Below are positions 13,601 through 22,924 of a DNA stretch of 64,000 bases, in pieces. Position 1 is the first letter of the stretch, and every line of letters begins with the position of its first letter. The translations under genes were made by a program, and so were the position numbers. The notes beneath the pieces were generated by a model that had not been told where the DNA came from, searched no databases, and worked only from the letters and a program-made list of their open reading frames with translations. Source of the DNA: Candidatus Phycosocius bacilliformis (lineage in GTDB: Bacteria; Pseudomonadota; Alphaproteobacteria; Caulobacterales; Aquidulcibacteraceae); NCBI RefSeq assembly GCF_003112735.1, contig NZ_BFBR01000008.1, positions 62,001-126,000 on the forward strand. The letters run 5' to 3'.

Positions 13601-14840
13601 CCAGTCGTTCAAGCTGCCATTCGGGGCGCGCATTCGTGCCGAAGACAAGGCCAAGGTGACCCGCGGTCAGCGTCTGGCCGATTGGGACCCGTTTGCAACC
13701 CCAATCGTCACCGAAGTCGGTGGCCGCGTGAAGTTGCAAGACCTCGTCGATGGTGTGTCGGCACGCGATGAGCTTGATGATGCCACCGGCATTTCATCCA
13801 AGCGCGTGATCGACTGGCGCGGCTCGAAGGCCAATAACGACCTGCGCCCGGCGGTTGCGCTCATCAATGAGGATGGCAGCTATGTGAAGCTCGCCAATGG
13901 TGCAGATGCGGTCTACACCTTGCCAATCGACGCGATTTTGTCGGTCAGCGAAGGCGAAGCCATCGGTCCGGGGGCCACCTTGGCCCGTGTGGCAACCGGT
14001 GGGGCCAAGACCCGCGACATCACCGGGGGTCTGCCGCGCGTGGCTGAATTGTTCGAAGCCCGCCGTCCGAAGGATCATGCCATCATCGCCGAGATTGATG
14101 GCCGGGTTGAATTCGGCAAGGACTATAAGAACAAGCGTAAGGTGTTGATCATCCCTGATGATGAGACGCTGGAACCCGCAACCTATCTGATTGCCAAGGG
14201 CAAGCATTTGTCGGTTCAAGATGGCGACCGGATTAAGCGCGGCGAATATCTGCTTGATGGCAACCCAGCCCCACAAGATATCTTGGCGGTTCTGGGTGTG
14301 GAGGCCTTGGCCGAATATCTGGTTGAGGAAATCCAGAAGGTCTATCGTCTCCAAGGCGTGGGTATCAATGACAAGCACATTGAGACCATCGTCCGCCAAA
14401 TGCTGCAGAAGGTGGAAGTCACCGATCCAGGCGATACCGACATGATCAAGGGCGATGCCATTGATGAAGTCGATCTGATCGATGAAAACGCCCGCATGAA
14501 GGAATTGGGCCTGCGGGAAGCCACCGCAGAGCCTGTGCTTCTGGGGATCACCAAAGCCTCGCTGCAGACACGCTCGTTCATTTCTGCCGCCTCGTTCCAG
14601 GAGACCACCCGCGTCCTCACCGATGCGGCTGTCAACGGCAAGTACGACACGCTGGAAGGCTTGAAGGAAAACGTCATCGTGGGTCGTTTGATCCCAGCCG
14701 GTACCGGTGGGGCCTTGCGTCGTCTGAAGGCGATTGCCGCCTATCAAGACGCCGATGCAGCCATTGAACAAGAAGCGGCGATGGAACCATTGCCTGCCGA
14801 AGTTGCTGGCATGGACATTGTCGACTTCGGCACCGAATAG
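10641..14840 (+). CDS. rpoC: DNA-directed RNA polymerase subunit beta-prime
   Basis: Beta-prime subunit, 1399 aa. The N-terminal zinc site is CLCGKYK...CEKCGVEV (about residues 70-90), the catalytic magnesium loop is [16 protein letters not shown] (about 462-477), and the bridge-helix/trigger-loop region includes [19 protein letters not shown] and [15 protein letters not shown] second zinc cluster [15 protein letters not shown] is present. The start ATG at 10641 has CGGGAG upstream. The strong terminator at 14865 closes the unit; the str-operon genes (rpsL, rpsG, fusA, tuf) do not follow. Confidence 0.99.
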   Translation: MNQDVMNIFGPQAIAPQFDNIRIALASPDQIKAWSYGEVKKPETINYRTFKPERDGLFCARIFGPIKDYECLCGKYKRIKYKGVTCEKCGVEVTLQRVRRERMGHIELAAPVAHIWFLKSLPSRIALMLDMALKDVEKVLYFERHIVIEPGITPFTERQLIDENELYEAQDTYGEDSFTVGIGAEAVRTMLEAIDLEETAKQIRIEISECTTELKPKKLAKRLKLIEAFINSGNRPEWMIMTNIPVIPPELRPLVPLDGGRFATSDLNDLYRRVINRNNRLKRLIELRAPDIIVRNEKRMLQESVDALFDNGRRGRVITGANKRPLKSLADMLKGKQGRFRQNLLGKRVDYSGRSVITVGPELKLHECGLPKKMALELFKPFIYQRLDAKGLSSTVKQSKKLVEKERPEVWDILDEVIREHPVMLNRAPTLHRLGIQAFEPKLIEGKAIQLHPLVCTAFNADFDGDQMAVHVPLSIEAQLEARVLMMSTNNILSPASGKPIIVPSQDIVLGLYFLSIERDGEVGEGKAFRDLGEIEAALDAGVVTLHTKIKARYVGVDDEGKSVTRTINTTPGRFMIADLLPRHPKVPPTIVNQLMTKKEVSNIIDQVYRFCGQKATVIFADRMMQLGFKEACKAGISFGMADMVVPPEKEAMVEATRTSVEEYEQQYSDGLITKGEKYNKVVDAWSKCTDRVADAMMEEVSKLRPGRDGKTLEMNSVYMMAHSGARGSKNQMKQLAGMRGLMAKPSGEIIETPIISNFKEGLTVQEYFNSTHGARKGLADTALKTANSGYLTRRLVDVAQDCIITEEDCGTSLGIELRAVTEGAEVIVSLEQRILGRTLAQDAVDPQTGEVLYPQDTYVDEDIAIAIEKAGVQAIKVRSPLTCETRNGVCATCYGRDLARGTRVNHGEAVGVIAAQSIGEPGTQLTMRTFHIGGAAQVADTSFMEAGLDGEVRFINRATVKRDDGDLVCLSRNMVIAVYDSEGKERQSFKLPFGARIRAEDKAKVTRGQRLADWDPFATPIVTEVGGRVKLQDLVDGVSARDELDDATGISSKRVIDWRGSKANNDLRPAVALINEDGSYVKLANGADAVYTLPIDAILSVSEGEAIGPGATLARVATGGAKTRDITGGLPRVAELFEARRPKDHAIIAEIDGRVEFGKDYKNKRKVLIIPDDETLEPATYLIAKGKHLSVQDGDRIKRGEYLLDGNPAPQDILAVLGVEALAEYLVEEIQKVYRLQGVGINDKHIETIVRQMLQKVEVTDPGDTDMIKGDAIDEVDLIDENARMKELGLREATAEPVLLGITKASLQTRSFISAASFQETTRVLTDAAVNGKYDTLEGLKENVIVGRLIPAGTGGALRRLKAIAAYQDADAAIEQEAAMEPLPAEVAGMDIVDFGTE

Positions 14841-14864
14841 AGCCATACGGCTTTGCCAAATCAA

Positions 14865-14900
14865 AAACGGCCCCGGAGCACTCCGGGGCCGTTTCATTTT
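14865..14900 (+). terminator. Rho-independent terminator of rpoBC
   Basis: A perfect 14-bp stem AAACGGCCCCGGAG / CTCCGGGGCCGTTT with a two-base loop (CA) is followed by CATTTTGT, 25 bases after the rpoC stop. One of the strongest hairpins in the window. Confidence 0.93.
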
Positions 14901-14987
14901 GTCTGGGTGCGGCGCTTTTGTTTTATGACCCGGAAGGCGAAGGCGAGCGGATATCAGTCGATGAGCTGACCGCCGATGCAGCAACCC

Positions 14988-15770
14988 TCAGAATATTGAA
15001 TAGCCACCGTCAATAACCAGCGTGTCGCCAGAATGATAGGCCGAAGCAGCGCTTGCGAGATAGACGGCGATTCCACCGAAATCCTCTGGAGTGCCCCACC
15101 GGCGGGCCGGGACGCGGGGAATAACCTTTTCTGCGAAAGCCGGCGAATTCTGCGCCATTTCGGTCATGTCGGTTGCGATCCAGCCCGGCAGAATAGCATT
15201 GGCCCGCACGCCATAACGGGCATGCTCAACCGCGATCGACTTGATCATTGAGATAACCGCCCCTTTGGTGGCGGCATAGGCCTCGTTGCGTGCTGCGCCT
15301 TCGATGGCTGCCAAGGAAGCCACCCCCACCAGTGATCCACCCGGATCACCTGCTTTGGCGCGCGCCACCATGTGGCGGCAGGCTTCGCGCAGGGTGAAAA
15401 ACACGCCATCGAGATTGACAGCCAGGGTCTTGCGATAGGTTTCGGTGCTCATATCGACGAAGCTGGGTGCACCATAACCGACACCAGCATTGGCAAAGAC
15501 CGTATCGATCCGCCCCATTTGTGACGCTGTATCTGCCATAGCTTGGACAACGGCTTGTTCGTCAGCCACATCGACTTCCCAGGCTTTTGCATGGACACCA
15601 TGGGCTGAAAGAACTTCGACCGCGCTCTGATTGGCTGCAGCCTTTCGGCCCCATACGGCAACATCCGCTCCTGAACGCGCCAAAGCCTCTGCCATACCAA
15701 GGCCGATGCCCCGATTGCCGCCTGTAACCAAAGCGACCTGTCCTGTTAGGTTGAAGGGTTGATAAGCCAT
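14988..15770 (-). CDS. SDR family oxidoreductase
   Basis: Classical short-chain dehydrogenase/reductase using NAD(P)H; 260 aa from the ATG at 15770, which has GGAAGGAAAC upstream (a frame start at 15833 adds 21 non-family residues). Cofactor loop TGGNRGIG near residue 16, the NAG motif (FANAGVGYG), catalytic Ser in GVASLA, and YAATK (Tyr/Lys pair) are all present; the C-terminus SGDTLVIDGGYS is typical of the 3-oxoacyl-ACP reductase/gluconate dehydrogenase-like branch. Substrate cannot be read from sequence. It is convergent with rpoC. Confidence 0.92.
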   Translation of the reverse strand: MAYQPFNLTGQVALVTGGNRGIGLGMAEALARSGADVAVWGRKAAANQSAVEVLSAHGVHAKAWEVDVADEQAVVQAMADTASQMGRIDTVFANAGVGYGAPSFVDMSTETYRKTLAVNLDGVFFTLREACRHMVARAKAGDPGGSLVGVASLAAIEGAARNEAYAATKGAVISMIKSIAVEHARYGVRANAILPGWIATDMTEMAQNSPAFAEKVIPRVPARRWGTPEDFGGIAVYLASAASAYHSGDTLVIDGGYSIF

Positions 15771-15945
15771 AATGTTTCCTTCCGCGTGCCTGAGCTTTTG
15801 GTCATAGCTTAGAGCAAGGCTTGCGACGCGCAATCAAGCAGTGCAATGCAGGCCCGTGGGTTGGTGCCGAAACATCCTTGTAAATCCGCCCCAATGGTGC
15901 GGCTGACCACAGTAGGGTGGTTTGTGCTATAACTCTAAACTCGCT

Positions 15946-16962
15946 ATGACGCGGCCCATGTCATATTCTACGTCGCAGCCAGAAACCTTCGCGCCAGTGG
16001 ACCGGTCCGGCCCCGCCCGCATCAGTGTCGTGGTGCCTTGCTTCAATGAAGAAGAAGTCATTGCCATGTCGCATGACCGCTTGAAGGCCGTTCTGGCAAG
16101 CCTTCATCAGACCCAAAATCTTGATTATGAGTTGATTTATGTCGATGATGGCAGCCGCGATCAGACCGCTGCCAAGCTGGCCGCAATTGCAGCGGGGGAC
16201 GCACACGTCGGTGTTGTAATGCTGTCGCGCAATTTTGGTCACCAGCCAGCGGTAACAGCAGGCCTCGACCGGGCTTCTGGTGATTGCGTTGTGATTATTG
16301 ACGCGGACTTGCAGGACCCGCCTGAGTTGATTGCCGACATGGTGGCCATGTGGCGGGAAGGCCATGACGTTGTTTACGGCCGTCGTACCGACCGGGAAGG
16401 CGAGAGCGCCTTTAAACTTGGGACTGCTCGTTTGTTTTATCGTGGCCTTAACATGCTGTCGGATGTTGAGATTCCCCTCGATGTTGGCGACTTCCGTTTG
16501 ATGGATCGCCAAGTGGTCGATTCTATTTCCCAGATGAAAGAACGCGACCGATTTTTGCGTGGCATGGTCAGCTGGGTCGGGTTTCGCCAAGCAGCCTTGC
16601 CTTATCGACGGGCGGCACGTGCCGCTGGGCAGAGCAAATATCCGTTGCGCAAGATGATCCTGTTTGCGCTTGATGGCATGTTGTCATTCTCTTTGGCCCC
16701 ATTGCGCTTTGTGATCATGTTGGGACTCGCCATTTTGGTGCTGGCAGGCTTTGGGATTGTTTATGCCATCCTCAACCGATTGTTGACTGACCAGTGGGTG
16801 AGTGGGTGGACCCTGTTGTTCATTGCCGTGATGTTCATGGGCGGGGTGCAATTGATGGTGTTGGGCATGATCGGAGAATATGTCGGTCGGATCTATATGG
16901 CCTCCAAGGAGCGCCCCCTCTATTTGGTTAAGCGCATGATTGGTCTTCATGATCGGGGCTGA
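15946..16962 (+). CDS. GtrB-like family 2 glycosyltransferase (polyprenyl-phosphate sugar transferase)
   Basis: Likely transfers a sugar from a nucleotide donor to undecaprenyl phosphate on the cytoplasmic face of the inner membrane. The 338-aa protein has an N-terminal GT-A domain with SVVVPCFNEEE, YVDDGSRD and DADLQDPPE (metal-binding acidic motif), then two C-terminal transmembrane helices (about 258-280 and 292-318). This is the layout of GtrB, ArnC and DPM1-type enzymes. Start ATG 15946 is chosen; a TTG at 15922 and an ATG at 15958 are alternatives, and the leader is short with no clear Shine-Dalgarno. The gtrA-like gene overlaps its end, supporting a Gtr-type glycosylation module. Confidence 0.92.
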   Translation: MTRPMSYSTSQPETFAPVDRSGPARISVVVPCFNEEEVIAMSHDRLKAVLASLHQTQNLDYELIYVDDGSRDQTAAKLAAIAAGDAHVGVVMLSRNFGHQPAVTAGLDRASGDCVVIIDADLQDPPELIADMVAMWREGHDVVYGRRTDREGESAFKLGTARLFYRGLNMLSDVEIPLDVGDFRLMDRQVVDSISQMKERDRFLRGMVSWVGFRQAALPYRRAARAAGQSKYPLRKMILFALDGMLSFSLAPLRFVIMLGLAILVLAGFGIVYAILNRLLTDQWVSGWTLLFIAVMFMGGVQLMVLGMIGEYVGRIYMASKERPLYLVKRMIGLHDRG

Positions 16963-17356
16963 GTGGCGACAAAAGGCCATTCTTGGCTTGCGATACGCCA
17001 TTGCCGGTGGGCTAACCTCGCTTGTGTACATCCTTGTCTATAATCTGATGGTTTATCTGGGGCTGGTGCGCTTCCTGTCGTCCAATCTCGCCTATGGAGC
17101 AGCTTTGCTCTTCCAATATTCTGCCCATGGCAAGTTCACTTTCGGTCACAGAACCACACGTCCGGGCACACTGACGCGCTATCTCATCTCCGTCGGGATT
17201 GGTCTTTTAATTGCTGCTTTAATCAGCCAAGCCAATACCAAACTCTATGACCTGCCTGACCTTGTGGTTTCAGCCATCGTGATGGTGATCGTGGCCTGCA
17301 CCAATTTTATCTTATTCAATTTTTGGGTCTATGCTGACCATGCCAAAAGGCCCTAG
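16949..17356 (+). CDS. GtrA-like family membrane protein (putative polyprenyl-phosphate sugar flippase)
   Basis: The 135-aa protein contains four hydrophobic helices and the family pattern RYAIAGGLTSLVYILVYN near the start with SAHGKFTF between helices 2 and 3. GtrA proteins are thought to flip undecaprenyl-phosphate-linked sugars to the periplasm. The ATG at 16949 overlaps the upstream GT2 gene by 14 bases, indicating translational coupling; a TTG at 16940 is possible. The downstream GT-C gene could use the flipped sugar as donor. Confidence 0.9.
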   Translation: MIGAEWRQKAILGLRYAIAGGLTSLVYILVYNLMVYLGLVRFLSSNLAYGAALLFQYSAHGKFTFGHRTTRPGTLTRYLISVGIGLLIAALISQANTKLYDLPDLVVSAIVMVIVACTNFILFNFWVYADHAKRP

Positions 17357-17360
17357 TGCC

Positions 17361-18929
17361 ATGTCCTCGCCGGGATCCCTGAAGGTCCCCAGACCGCCCG
17401 AGGTGCCGCTTGCCTTATTGATTTGCGCGCTGCCAATCCTTGTGGCGACTGTGGCTCTTGCTGCCATTATTCCTCCCGGGCCTGACCTATTGTGGCGTCT
17501 TCATCTGGCCGGTCGCATGCTCGACGGGCTGGTGCTGTATCGGGATCTGATTGAGGTCAATCCGCCACTGTGGTTTTGGACGGCTCTACCGGCCGTATGG
17601 CTTGGCAAGCTCATGCAGGTGCCGGCCTACCAAGTTCTGATTGGGTTCAACCTTCTGCTCGCCAGCCTATGTGTTGGCCTGCTCTATGTCTTGTTGCGTG
17701 CCACAGTGGCGAAATTTGTGGCGACCTGTGTGAGTTTGGCTTTTCTTGCTGGATTATGCCTGATCCCAGTTGGAGATTGGGGGCAGCGTGAACAGGCCCT
17801 TTTGGCTGCCTGTGGGCTTTGGACTGCTCTGGTCGCCTTGCGCGCTCAAGGTAAAGAAGTGCCATGGCAAATTGCCGTGTTGGTAGGCCTGATTGGGGCC
17901 TATGGTTTTGCGCTGAAGCATTATTTCGTCTTAATCCCGCTGGTGCTGGAAATCTGGCTCGTGGTCCGGTTGAAGCGTGTCTCGTCGCTTTTTCGCCCCG
18001 AGACCTGGACTTTAGGAGGTGCGGCCTGCCTTTATGCGATTTTGGTGGCAGTATTCGCCCCTGACTTCTTGACCCGCGTTCTTGGCTTAGTCGCCGCATC
18101 TTATGATGCCTATGGCCCTTTGAGCCGCCTCAGCCCGCTCGATCGACTTCTACGCCTGTTGAGCCAATGCAGCTTTATCTTATCGCCCATTTTGGCTCTC
18201 ATCCTCACCCGACAGCGCCATCCTCTGGCCATGGCTTTCCTGCTGGCAGCTGTGACTTCTGTGGTGATCGTGGTCTTGCAGGAGAAGGGCTGGCGCTACC
18301 ATGCCATTGCAGCGCAAGGCTTGTCTTTGATGATCCTGGCATTGAGCCTTGCCTTGGCCCAACAAACAGGTGCGCGGTGGCTTCATCTTGTCTTGATCTG
18401 TTGTCTAGGCCTGCAGACTGTGTGGTTTGAGCTGCTCCGGCCCATGCATCAACGCATTCTAAGCGGTGGGCAGCCAGTCTCGCCGGTAATGGCACAATTC
18501 CTCAAGGCCGAACCGGCAGACAGTCGCATCTTCATTCTCTCAACCGCTCCTGATCTGGCCTATTATCCGCTCGCGCGCGCGGGCCGCACCTATTGGTCGC
18601 GTCACTATTCGATGTGGATGTTGCCCGGCCTCCTGACCCCATCCCCTGATCCCCGCCGTGAAGCCATTCGGCAGGCAGAGCTTCGTCGTGTGCGCGCGGA
18701 GTTCGTTGCTGATGTCACGTGCTCGGGTCCAGATGTGATTGTGGGTGAGTTGGGCTATCTGCGTAAGCCAAAGCGTCAAGTATTTGATGCCGTTGGTTTC
18801 TTGAGTGAAGATCTGCGGTTTAAGGCCTGGCTTGCAACACACTATGTGCGATCTAAACCCGCCGGACGCTATCCCGTCTGGCGACGCGTGGGAGAGCGGC
18901 CCGCATCGTGCCTGCCAGTTCCTGACTGA
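17361..18929 (+). CDS. GT-C type membrane glycosyltransferase (PMT/ArnT-like), copy 1
   Basis: Probable polyprenyl-phosphate-sugar-dependent glycosyltransferase. From ATG 17361 (522 aa; in-frame ATGs at 17331 and 17340 overlap gtrA) there are about ten transmembrane helices. The first large periplasmic loop has PDLLWRLHLAGRMLDGL and YRDLIEVNPPLWFW, where an Asp early in the loop is the expected catalytic acid of GT-C enzymes. The C-terminal 130 residues form a soluble domain with SRHYSMWMLPGLL and EFVADVTCSGPDVIV. It is clearly paralogous to the gene at 19974-21563. The acceptor (lipid A, O-antigen or protein) is unknown. Confidence 0.85.
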   Translation: MSSPGSLKVPRPPEVPLALLICALPILVATVALAAIIPPGPDLLWRLHLAGRMLDGLVLYRDLIEVNPPLWFWTALPAVWLGKLMQVPAYQVLIGFNLLLASLCVGLLYVLLRATVAKFVATCVSLAFLAGLCLIPVGDWGQREQALLAACGLWTALVALRAQGKEVPWQIAVLVGLIGAYGFALKHYFVLIPLVLEIWLVVRLKRVSSLFRPETWTLGGAACLYAILVAVFAPDFLTRVLGLVAASYDAYGPLSRLSPLDRLLRLLSQCSFILSPILALILTRQRHPLAMAFLLAAVTSVVIVVLQEKGWRYHAIAAQGLSLMILALSLALAQQTGARWLHLVLICCLGLQTVWFELLRPMHQRILSGGQPVSPVMAQFLKAEPADSRIFILSTAPDLAYYPLARAGRTYWSRHYSMWMLPGLLTPSPDPRREAIRQAELRRVRAEFVADVTCSGPDVIVGELGYLRKPKRQVFDAVGFLSEDLRFKAWLATHYVRSKPAGRYPVWRRVGERPASCLPVPD

Positions 18930-18945
18930 GCCCTTTTGGCCCGTC

Positions 18946-19698
18946 TCAATCTTGGTGGACGATAACCACCAGCGATACACCCACCGGGAAAGGTACCCGA
19001 CCGATCAGATGACGTTCAAAGGCGAAGACCGACTCCAGCAGTCGATTGAGGCCATCGCCTGGCATGCCAGTATCGACGGCCTTGCTGCCCGTTAGATTTT
19101 TCATCCAGCGCACTGCTGCGATCATTGGGAAAAGCAAGGTGTTGAAATAGCTTATGAAAGCGATCTTGAGTCCAGCAGCTTCTATGACGTGACGCAGAGA
19201 GGAAGCTGTATAGCGCCGCTTATGGTGATGCTCCTCATCATGCGGACTCCAAAGTGAGGGCAGGGCAGGAACAGTCAGCAAATAGCGCGCACCGGGTTTG
19301 AGTTTGCTTGCTACTGCCTTGAGGGCTGCCACATCATCGTCGACATGCTCAAGCACATCCAGCATCACTGCGAGGTCCAGGCTCTTGTCTTCAAGTGGCA
19401 GTCCATCGGGCAAGCGGCCTTCGAGCACACGTGCCTCTGCGCGGGTCGCGGCATAGGCACGGGCCTCGCCATCAGGTTCGATCGCCGTGAGCGTCCCAAA
19501 GCGGGCTAGCACGGGCAGGTTTGATCCTGTCCCACAACCGATCTCGGCAATTATCGGGCGGGCCGAGTGGGACTGGCTTGTGGCCATATGTGGCAGGATG
19601 CGCTTGGTGATGAGATCGGCGACGATGCGACGCCGCGCGCGATACCACCAATGATTTTCGTCTATGGCTGCCATTTCAGCATAGGCGGACCGTTCCAT
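18946..19698 (-). CDS. Class I SAM-dependent methyltransferase
   Basis: The 250-aa protein has the SAM-binding loop AEIGCGTGSN at about residues 51-60, an acidic motif II (TAIEPDG) and DLAVMLDVLEHVDDD, the layout of methyltransf_11/UbiE-like enzymes. The N-terminal MERSAYAEMAAIDENHWWYRARR is typical of methyltransferases in surface-polysaccharide clusters. A hydrophobic segment near residue 180 (FISYFNTLLFPMIAAVRWM) may associate with membrane. It is convergent with GT-C copy 1 (16-base gap) and divergent from copy 2, so it sits between the paralogues. Sugar or lipid methylation is plausible but unproven. Confidence 0.85.
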   Translation of the reverse strand: MERSAYAEMAAIDENHWWYRARRRIVADLITKRILPHMATSQSHSARPIIAEIGCGTGSNLPVLARFGTLTAIEPDGEARAYAATRAEARVLEGRLPDGLPLEDKSLDLAVMLDVLEHVDDDVAALKAVASKLKPGARYLLTVPALPSLWSPHDEEHHHKRRYTASSLRHVIEAAGLKIAFISYFNTLLFPMIAAVRWMKNLTGSKAVDTGMPGDGLNRLLESVFAFERHLIGRVPFPVGVSLVVIVHQD

Positions 19699-19973
19699 GA
19701 TCAGGGCTCCTCACCGCCCTCTACACCGGGCGGACGTGCGTGGCTTCACTAGCAAAGCCCGTGGCTTGTGGGGAAGGCGATGGCAGGACTCGCTGCAAAT
19801 TTATGCACAATTAGGCCCTTTGACTGCATTTGGGGCAGCTTTTTGCGCCAAATTGCGAGTTATGTCAGCCTGATCTGTTCAGCCTTGGCTTGTGACCTGC
19901 TAAGAGGGACACTTCTCCAGCCTCTTCCGGCATCCACTTCAATGTCAGATTCAACCCTGTCAGTTCACTCGGC

Positions 19974-21563
19974 ATGACCATTACGAACGCACTTTTGTCG
20001 GCAACTCGCCCAGCGTCGAAAACGCAGGTGACCGCCACGATCCTGTTTGCGATCGCCTTGGCTTTAGTCATGGGTGTGGGTCTATGGTCCATGCTGACGC
20101 TGACGCCAACGGGGGATATTGTCTGGCGGCTCTATGTGGCCGAACAATTGGCCGAAGGCAAAGTCATCTATCAAGATGTGATCGAGACGAACCCACCCTT
20201 ATGGTTCTGGGCGGCTTTGCCTTGGTACTATACTGGCAAGCTTTTGGGCGTTGCGCCCTACCAGGTGCTGGTGGTGGGGGTGATTGGTCTCGCTGGCGCG
20301 GCAATCTGGACCTTCAATAGCCTGACCCGCGACCTTCTGGCTCGGGGTGAGCGTCAAATCCTACTCTTGGCATTGGCCACCTCTTATCTGATCCTGCCTC
20401 TGGGGGAGACGGGCCAGCGCGAACATGCCTTCATGATCGCCGCGATCTTATGGACGGCGCTGGCAGTAGCCCGCATGGAGGGCAAGCCGATTTCATCGCG
20501 CGCGCTACTGATCACATTGGCCTTTTCCACTTATGGATTTGCACTCAAGCACTTCTTTGTGCTGGTTCCCATTTTGATTGAAGGATGCATGTTGGCACGT
20601 TTGCGCCGTGCCTATCGGCCCATTCGATTTGAGACCTTAGGGCTTGGGTTGGCAGCCATCCTTTATGGCTTCGCAGTGGTGGTTTTTGCCCAAGACTTCT
20701 TCTCCCGCATGGTGCCAATGGTCATGGTGGCTTACGCCAATTTCGGCCCGGTTATGCAACTGGCACCCAGCCACCGTCTCGGCTTCATCCTAAACTCGAC
20801 CAGCTTTGCCCTGGTCCCATTCGTTTTGGCATTGATTGCTTGGGATCGTCGCCCGCTCACCTTGGGTTTATTGGTGACATTGACAGGCATGTTATTGGCA
20901 ATCTGGCTGCAAATGAAGGGGTGGCGCTATCATATGCTGGCCGCCCAAGGCGTGTCGGTTCTTCTGGTTGTGATGATCGGCCTACATATGGTGGCACAAA
21001 AGCGCTGGTTTGTGGCGATTTTGGCTGCCATGGGACTGGCCTTCTTGTCGCACCAAGCGATTTATAAGCCGATCCATCGTGTGATCCTGACCAAGGGCCA
21101 GCCCGTATTTCCCACCTTGCGCAAATTTATCATGAATGAGCCGCAGGATGCGCGGATCGCGGTTTTGTCTATCTCGCCCGAGCATGCTTTCTACATTGTA
21201 CGCATTCTCGATCGTCCGATCATTTCTCGACATTATGGCATGTGGATGCTGGTCGGCTTAGAGGCACCTCAAACAGATCCTGCGAAAGAAACCTACCGCC
21301 GGATGGAACTTGACCGAGTACGCCGCGAATATATTGCTGATTTGACCTGTCGTCCGCCGGATGTGGTGATTGAAGAATATGGTCGGGTGTTTGCCAATCG
21401 GTTGGTAAGTTTCAATACCTTGACCTATCTTCGCGAAGACCCTGATTTCGACAGTTGGTTCGCCAAACATTATCGTTTTGATAGGCCTTTAGGCTATCGC
21501 CAATTCGTCTGGCGCCTGAAAGCGGATCGCCCGCACGACCAATTGTGTGAGCGTAATCCCTGA
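19974..21563 (+). CDS. GT-C type membrane glycosyltransferase (PMT/ArnT-like), copy 2
   Basis: 529 aa with about eleven hydrophobic helices, aligned over its whole length with the 17361-18929 product: GDIVWRLYVAEQLAEGKVIY, IETNPPLWFW, YGFALKHFFVLVP, MKGWRYHMLAAQG, SRHYGMWML and EYIADLTCRPPDVVIEEYG all have counterparts there. The early Asp (TGDIVWRL) fits the GT-C catalytic position. The shared C-terminal soluble domain, about 130 residues, is unusual for ArnT and suggests a separate subfamily. Start ATG 19974. It has its own upstream region of about 275 bases shared with the divergent methyltransferase. Confidence 0.85.
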   Translation: MTITNALLSATRPASKTQVTATILFAIALALVMGVGLWSMLTLTPTGDIVWRLYVAEQLAEGKVIYQDVIETNPPLWFWAALPWYYTGKLLGVAPYQVLVVGVIGLAGAAIWTFNSLTRDLLARGERQILLLALATSYLILPLGETGQREHAFMIAAILWTALAVARMEGKPISSRALLITLAFSTYGFALKHFFVLVPILIEGCMLARLRRAYRPIRFETLGLGLAAILYGFAVVVFAQDFFSRMVPMVMVAYANFGPVMQLAPSHRLGFILNSTSFALVPFVLALIAWDRRPLTLGLLVTLTGMLLAIWLQMKGWRYHMLAAQGVSVLLVVMIGLHMVAQKRWFVAILAAMGLAFLSHQAIYKPIHRVILTKGQPVFPTLRKFIMNEPQDARIAVLSISPEHAFYIVRILDRPIISRHYGMWMLVGLEAPQTDPAKETYRRMELDRVRREYIADLTCRPPDVVIEEYGRVFANRLVSFNTLTYLREDPDFDSWFAKHYRFDRPLGYRQFVWRLKADRPHDQLCERNP

Positions 21564-21595
21564 TTTGGACGGATAGATTGGCCGTCGAAACAGGC

Positions 21596-22081
21596 TTAGA
21601 TTTGCGGGTTGATGAATGCGGTCTGTGCGCTTTGCCAGATGGCATGGCCTCTGTGAATAATGTCCACCGTCTTATCCCACAATGCGTAATCGGCTAACGC
21701 CGCAAGGGCGACGAAACGGGCTTCGGTTGCATCATCACCCGCCCTTGCTGTCCCGCTCCGATAGGTCGCAACATAATCAATCAACACATAATGACGGTGG
21801 ACGATTCCAGTTGTTCGGCTGGAAAAAATACCATCCACTGCATCTATCAGGCCAAGAATATCGGCCTCAATAGCGGTTTCTTCATAGAGTTCGCGCAAGG
21901 CGGCAGATACCAGCGTCTCGCCCCATTCCAGTCGACCGCCAGGGATCGACCAGTCCCCCGCCCGGGGTGGATTGCCGCGTCGGATCAATAAGACGCGCCC
22001 CTGTTCATCAAAACACACAATACCCACAGCCGCTATTGGGCTGTTCGCAGGGGGTGGGGAAGGGTTTGCTTCTAAGCTCAT
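21596..22081 (-). CDS. Nudix hydrolase
   Basis: 161 aa. The Nudix box is present from about residue 48: GGRLEWGE, then RELYEETAI (the usual final Gly is Ala), so the catalytic REUXEE glutamates are intact. The N-terminal strand IAAVGIVCFDEQGRVLLIRR and PPRAGDWSIPG resemble ADP-ribose/NADH pyrophosphatase-like Nudix enzymes. Substrate not determinable. It is divergent from the SRAP gene with only 23 bases between starts, so the two share a promoter region. Confidence 0.92.
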   Translation of the reverse strand: MSLEANPSPPPANSPIAAVGIVCFDEQGRVLLIRRGNPPRAGDWSIPGGRLEWGETLVSAALRELYEETAIEADILGLIDAVDGIFSSRTTGIVHRHYVLIDYVATYRSGTARAGDDATEARFVALAALADYALWDKTVDIIHRGHAIWQSAQTAFINPQI

Positions 22082-22104
22082 GAAGATGTGCTAGCATGGA
22101 AGCC

Positions 22105-22782
22105 ATGTGTGGACGATATGCAGTGACATTGCCGCCCGACGCGATGGCTGACCTTTTCGGCTCAGCGGATCGCCCCAACTTTCCGCCGCGCTGGAATGTG
22201 GCCCCGACGCAAATGGTCCCGATCGCGGCGATTGGGCAGGCTGGAAATGTCCGCCTGTTGCAAGCGCGTTGGGGGCTGCGCCCAGCGTGGATGGTTAAAG
22301 ACCCGCCAACAGGCCCCCTCTTCAATGCGCGGGGCGAGACGGTGGCTGACAAGCCTGCATTCAAAGTCGCCTTTGCCCGCAAACGCTGCCTTGTGCCTGC
22401 GGATGGATTTTATGAGTGGCAGCGGCAGGAAAAGTCGCGCACGCCATTCTTCATTTCCCGTGCCGACGGGGCAACTCTGGCTTTCGCTGGACTATGGGAG
22501 GCGACTAAGGATGACGCAGGAGAGCTTCTTCTGTCGATGACCATTGTGACCACAGCGGCAGCGCCTGACTTTCAATCCCTGCATGACCGTTTCCCCGTGG
22601 TGCTGGAGCCAGCTCAATGGCAGACTTGGCTGACAGCGGACACACCAGCACAAAGACTTAAATCCCTCTTGGTCGCCCCGGAAATGGGCGTAATGGTGGC
22701 GCGTCAAGTCAGCGATCGTGTCAACAAGGTCAGCCATGATGATGCCGACTGCGCCCGGCCAATTGCTGCGGGACTGCTCTAA
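22105..22782 (+). CDS. SOS response-associated peptidase (SRAP) family protein, YedK/HMCES-like
   Basis: HMCES/YedK proteins crosslink to abasic sites in single-stranded DNA through Cys2. The start at 22105 gives MCGRYAVT, exposing Cys2 after methionine removal; the frame start at 22096 (ME-A-M) would bury it and is rejected. Other active-site elements are visible: WNVAPTQ (Asn), ADGFYEW (Glu) and LHDRFP (His), plus ARGETV. The 225-aa length is normal. It is divergently arranged with a Nudix hydrolase. Confidence 0.95.
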   Translation: MCGRYAVTLPPDAMADLFGSADRPNFPPRWNVAPTQMVPIAAIGQAGNVRLLQARWGLRPAWMVKDPPTGPLFNARGETVADKPAFKVAFARKRCLVPADGFYEWQRQEKSRTPFFISRADGATLAFAGLWEATKDDAGELLLSMTIVTTAAAPDFQSLHDRFPVVLEPAQWQTWLTADTPAQRLKSLLVAPEMGVMVARQVSDRVNKVSHDDADCARPIAAGLL

Positions 22783-22788
22783 CGTCCA

Positions 22789-22802
22789 CTTGGCGCGCCA
22801 AG
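22789..22802. promoter_or_regulatory. 14-bp perfect palindrome upstream of MFS gene
   Basis: CTTGGCGCGCCAAG lies 7 bases after the SRAP stop and about 120 bases before the MFS start. With no loop it is a better protein-binding site than a terminator. Function unproven. Confidence 0.3.
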
Positions 22803-22924
22803 GTCTGAAAAACTGATACGCGCGCTACAGACATTTGCCAAATCTGGGTTAAACTCCAAATGCATATGACTGGAATCAAACCGGATTTTCATGCCGGTCC
22901 TCGGTCGCGCGCGGGGGGAAGTCG

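Noticed and set aside
19768-19977. 69-aa plus-strand frame upstream of GT-C copy 2
   Set aside because: No Shine-Dalgarno or recognisable content; better explained as promoter region of the divergent methyltransferase and GT-C genes.
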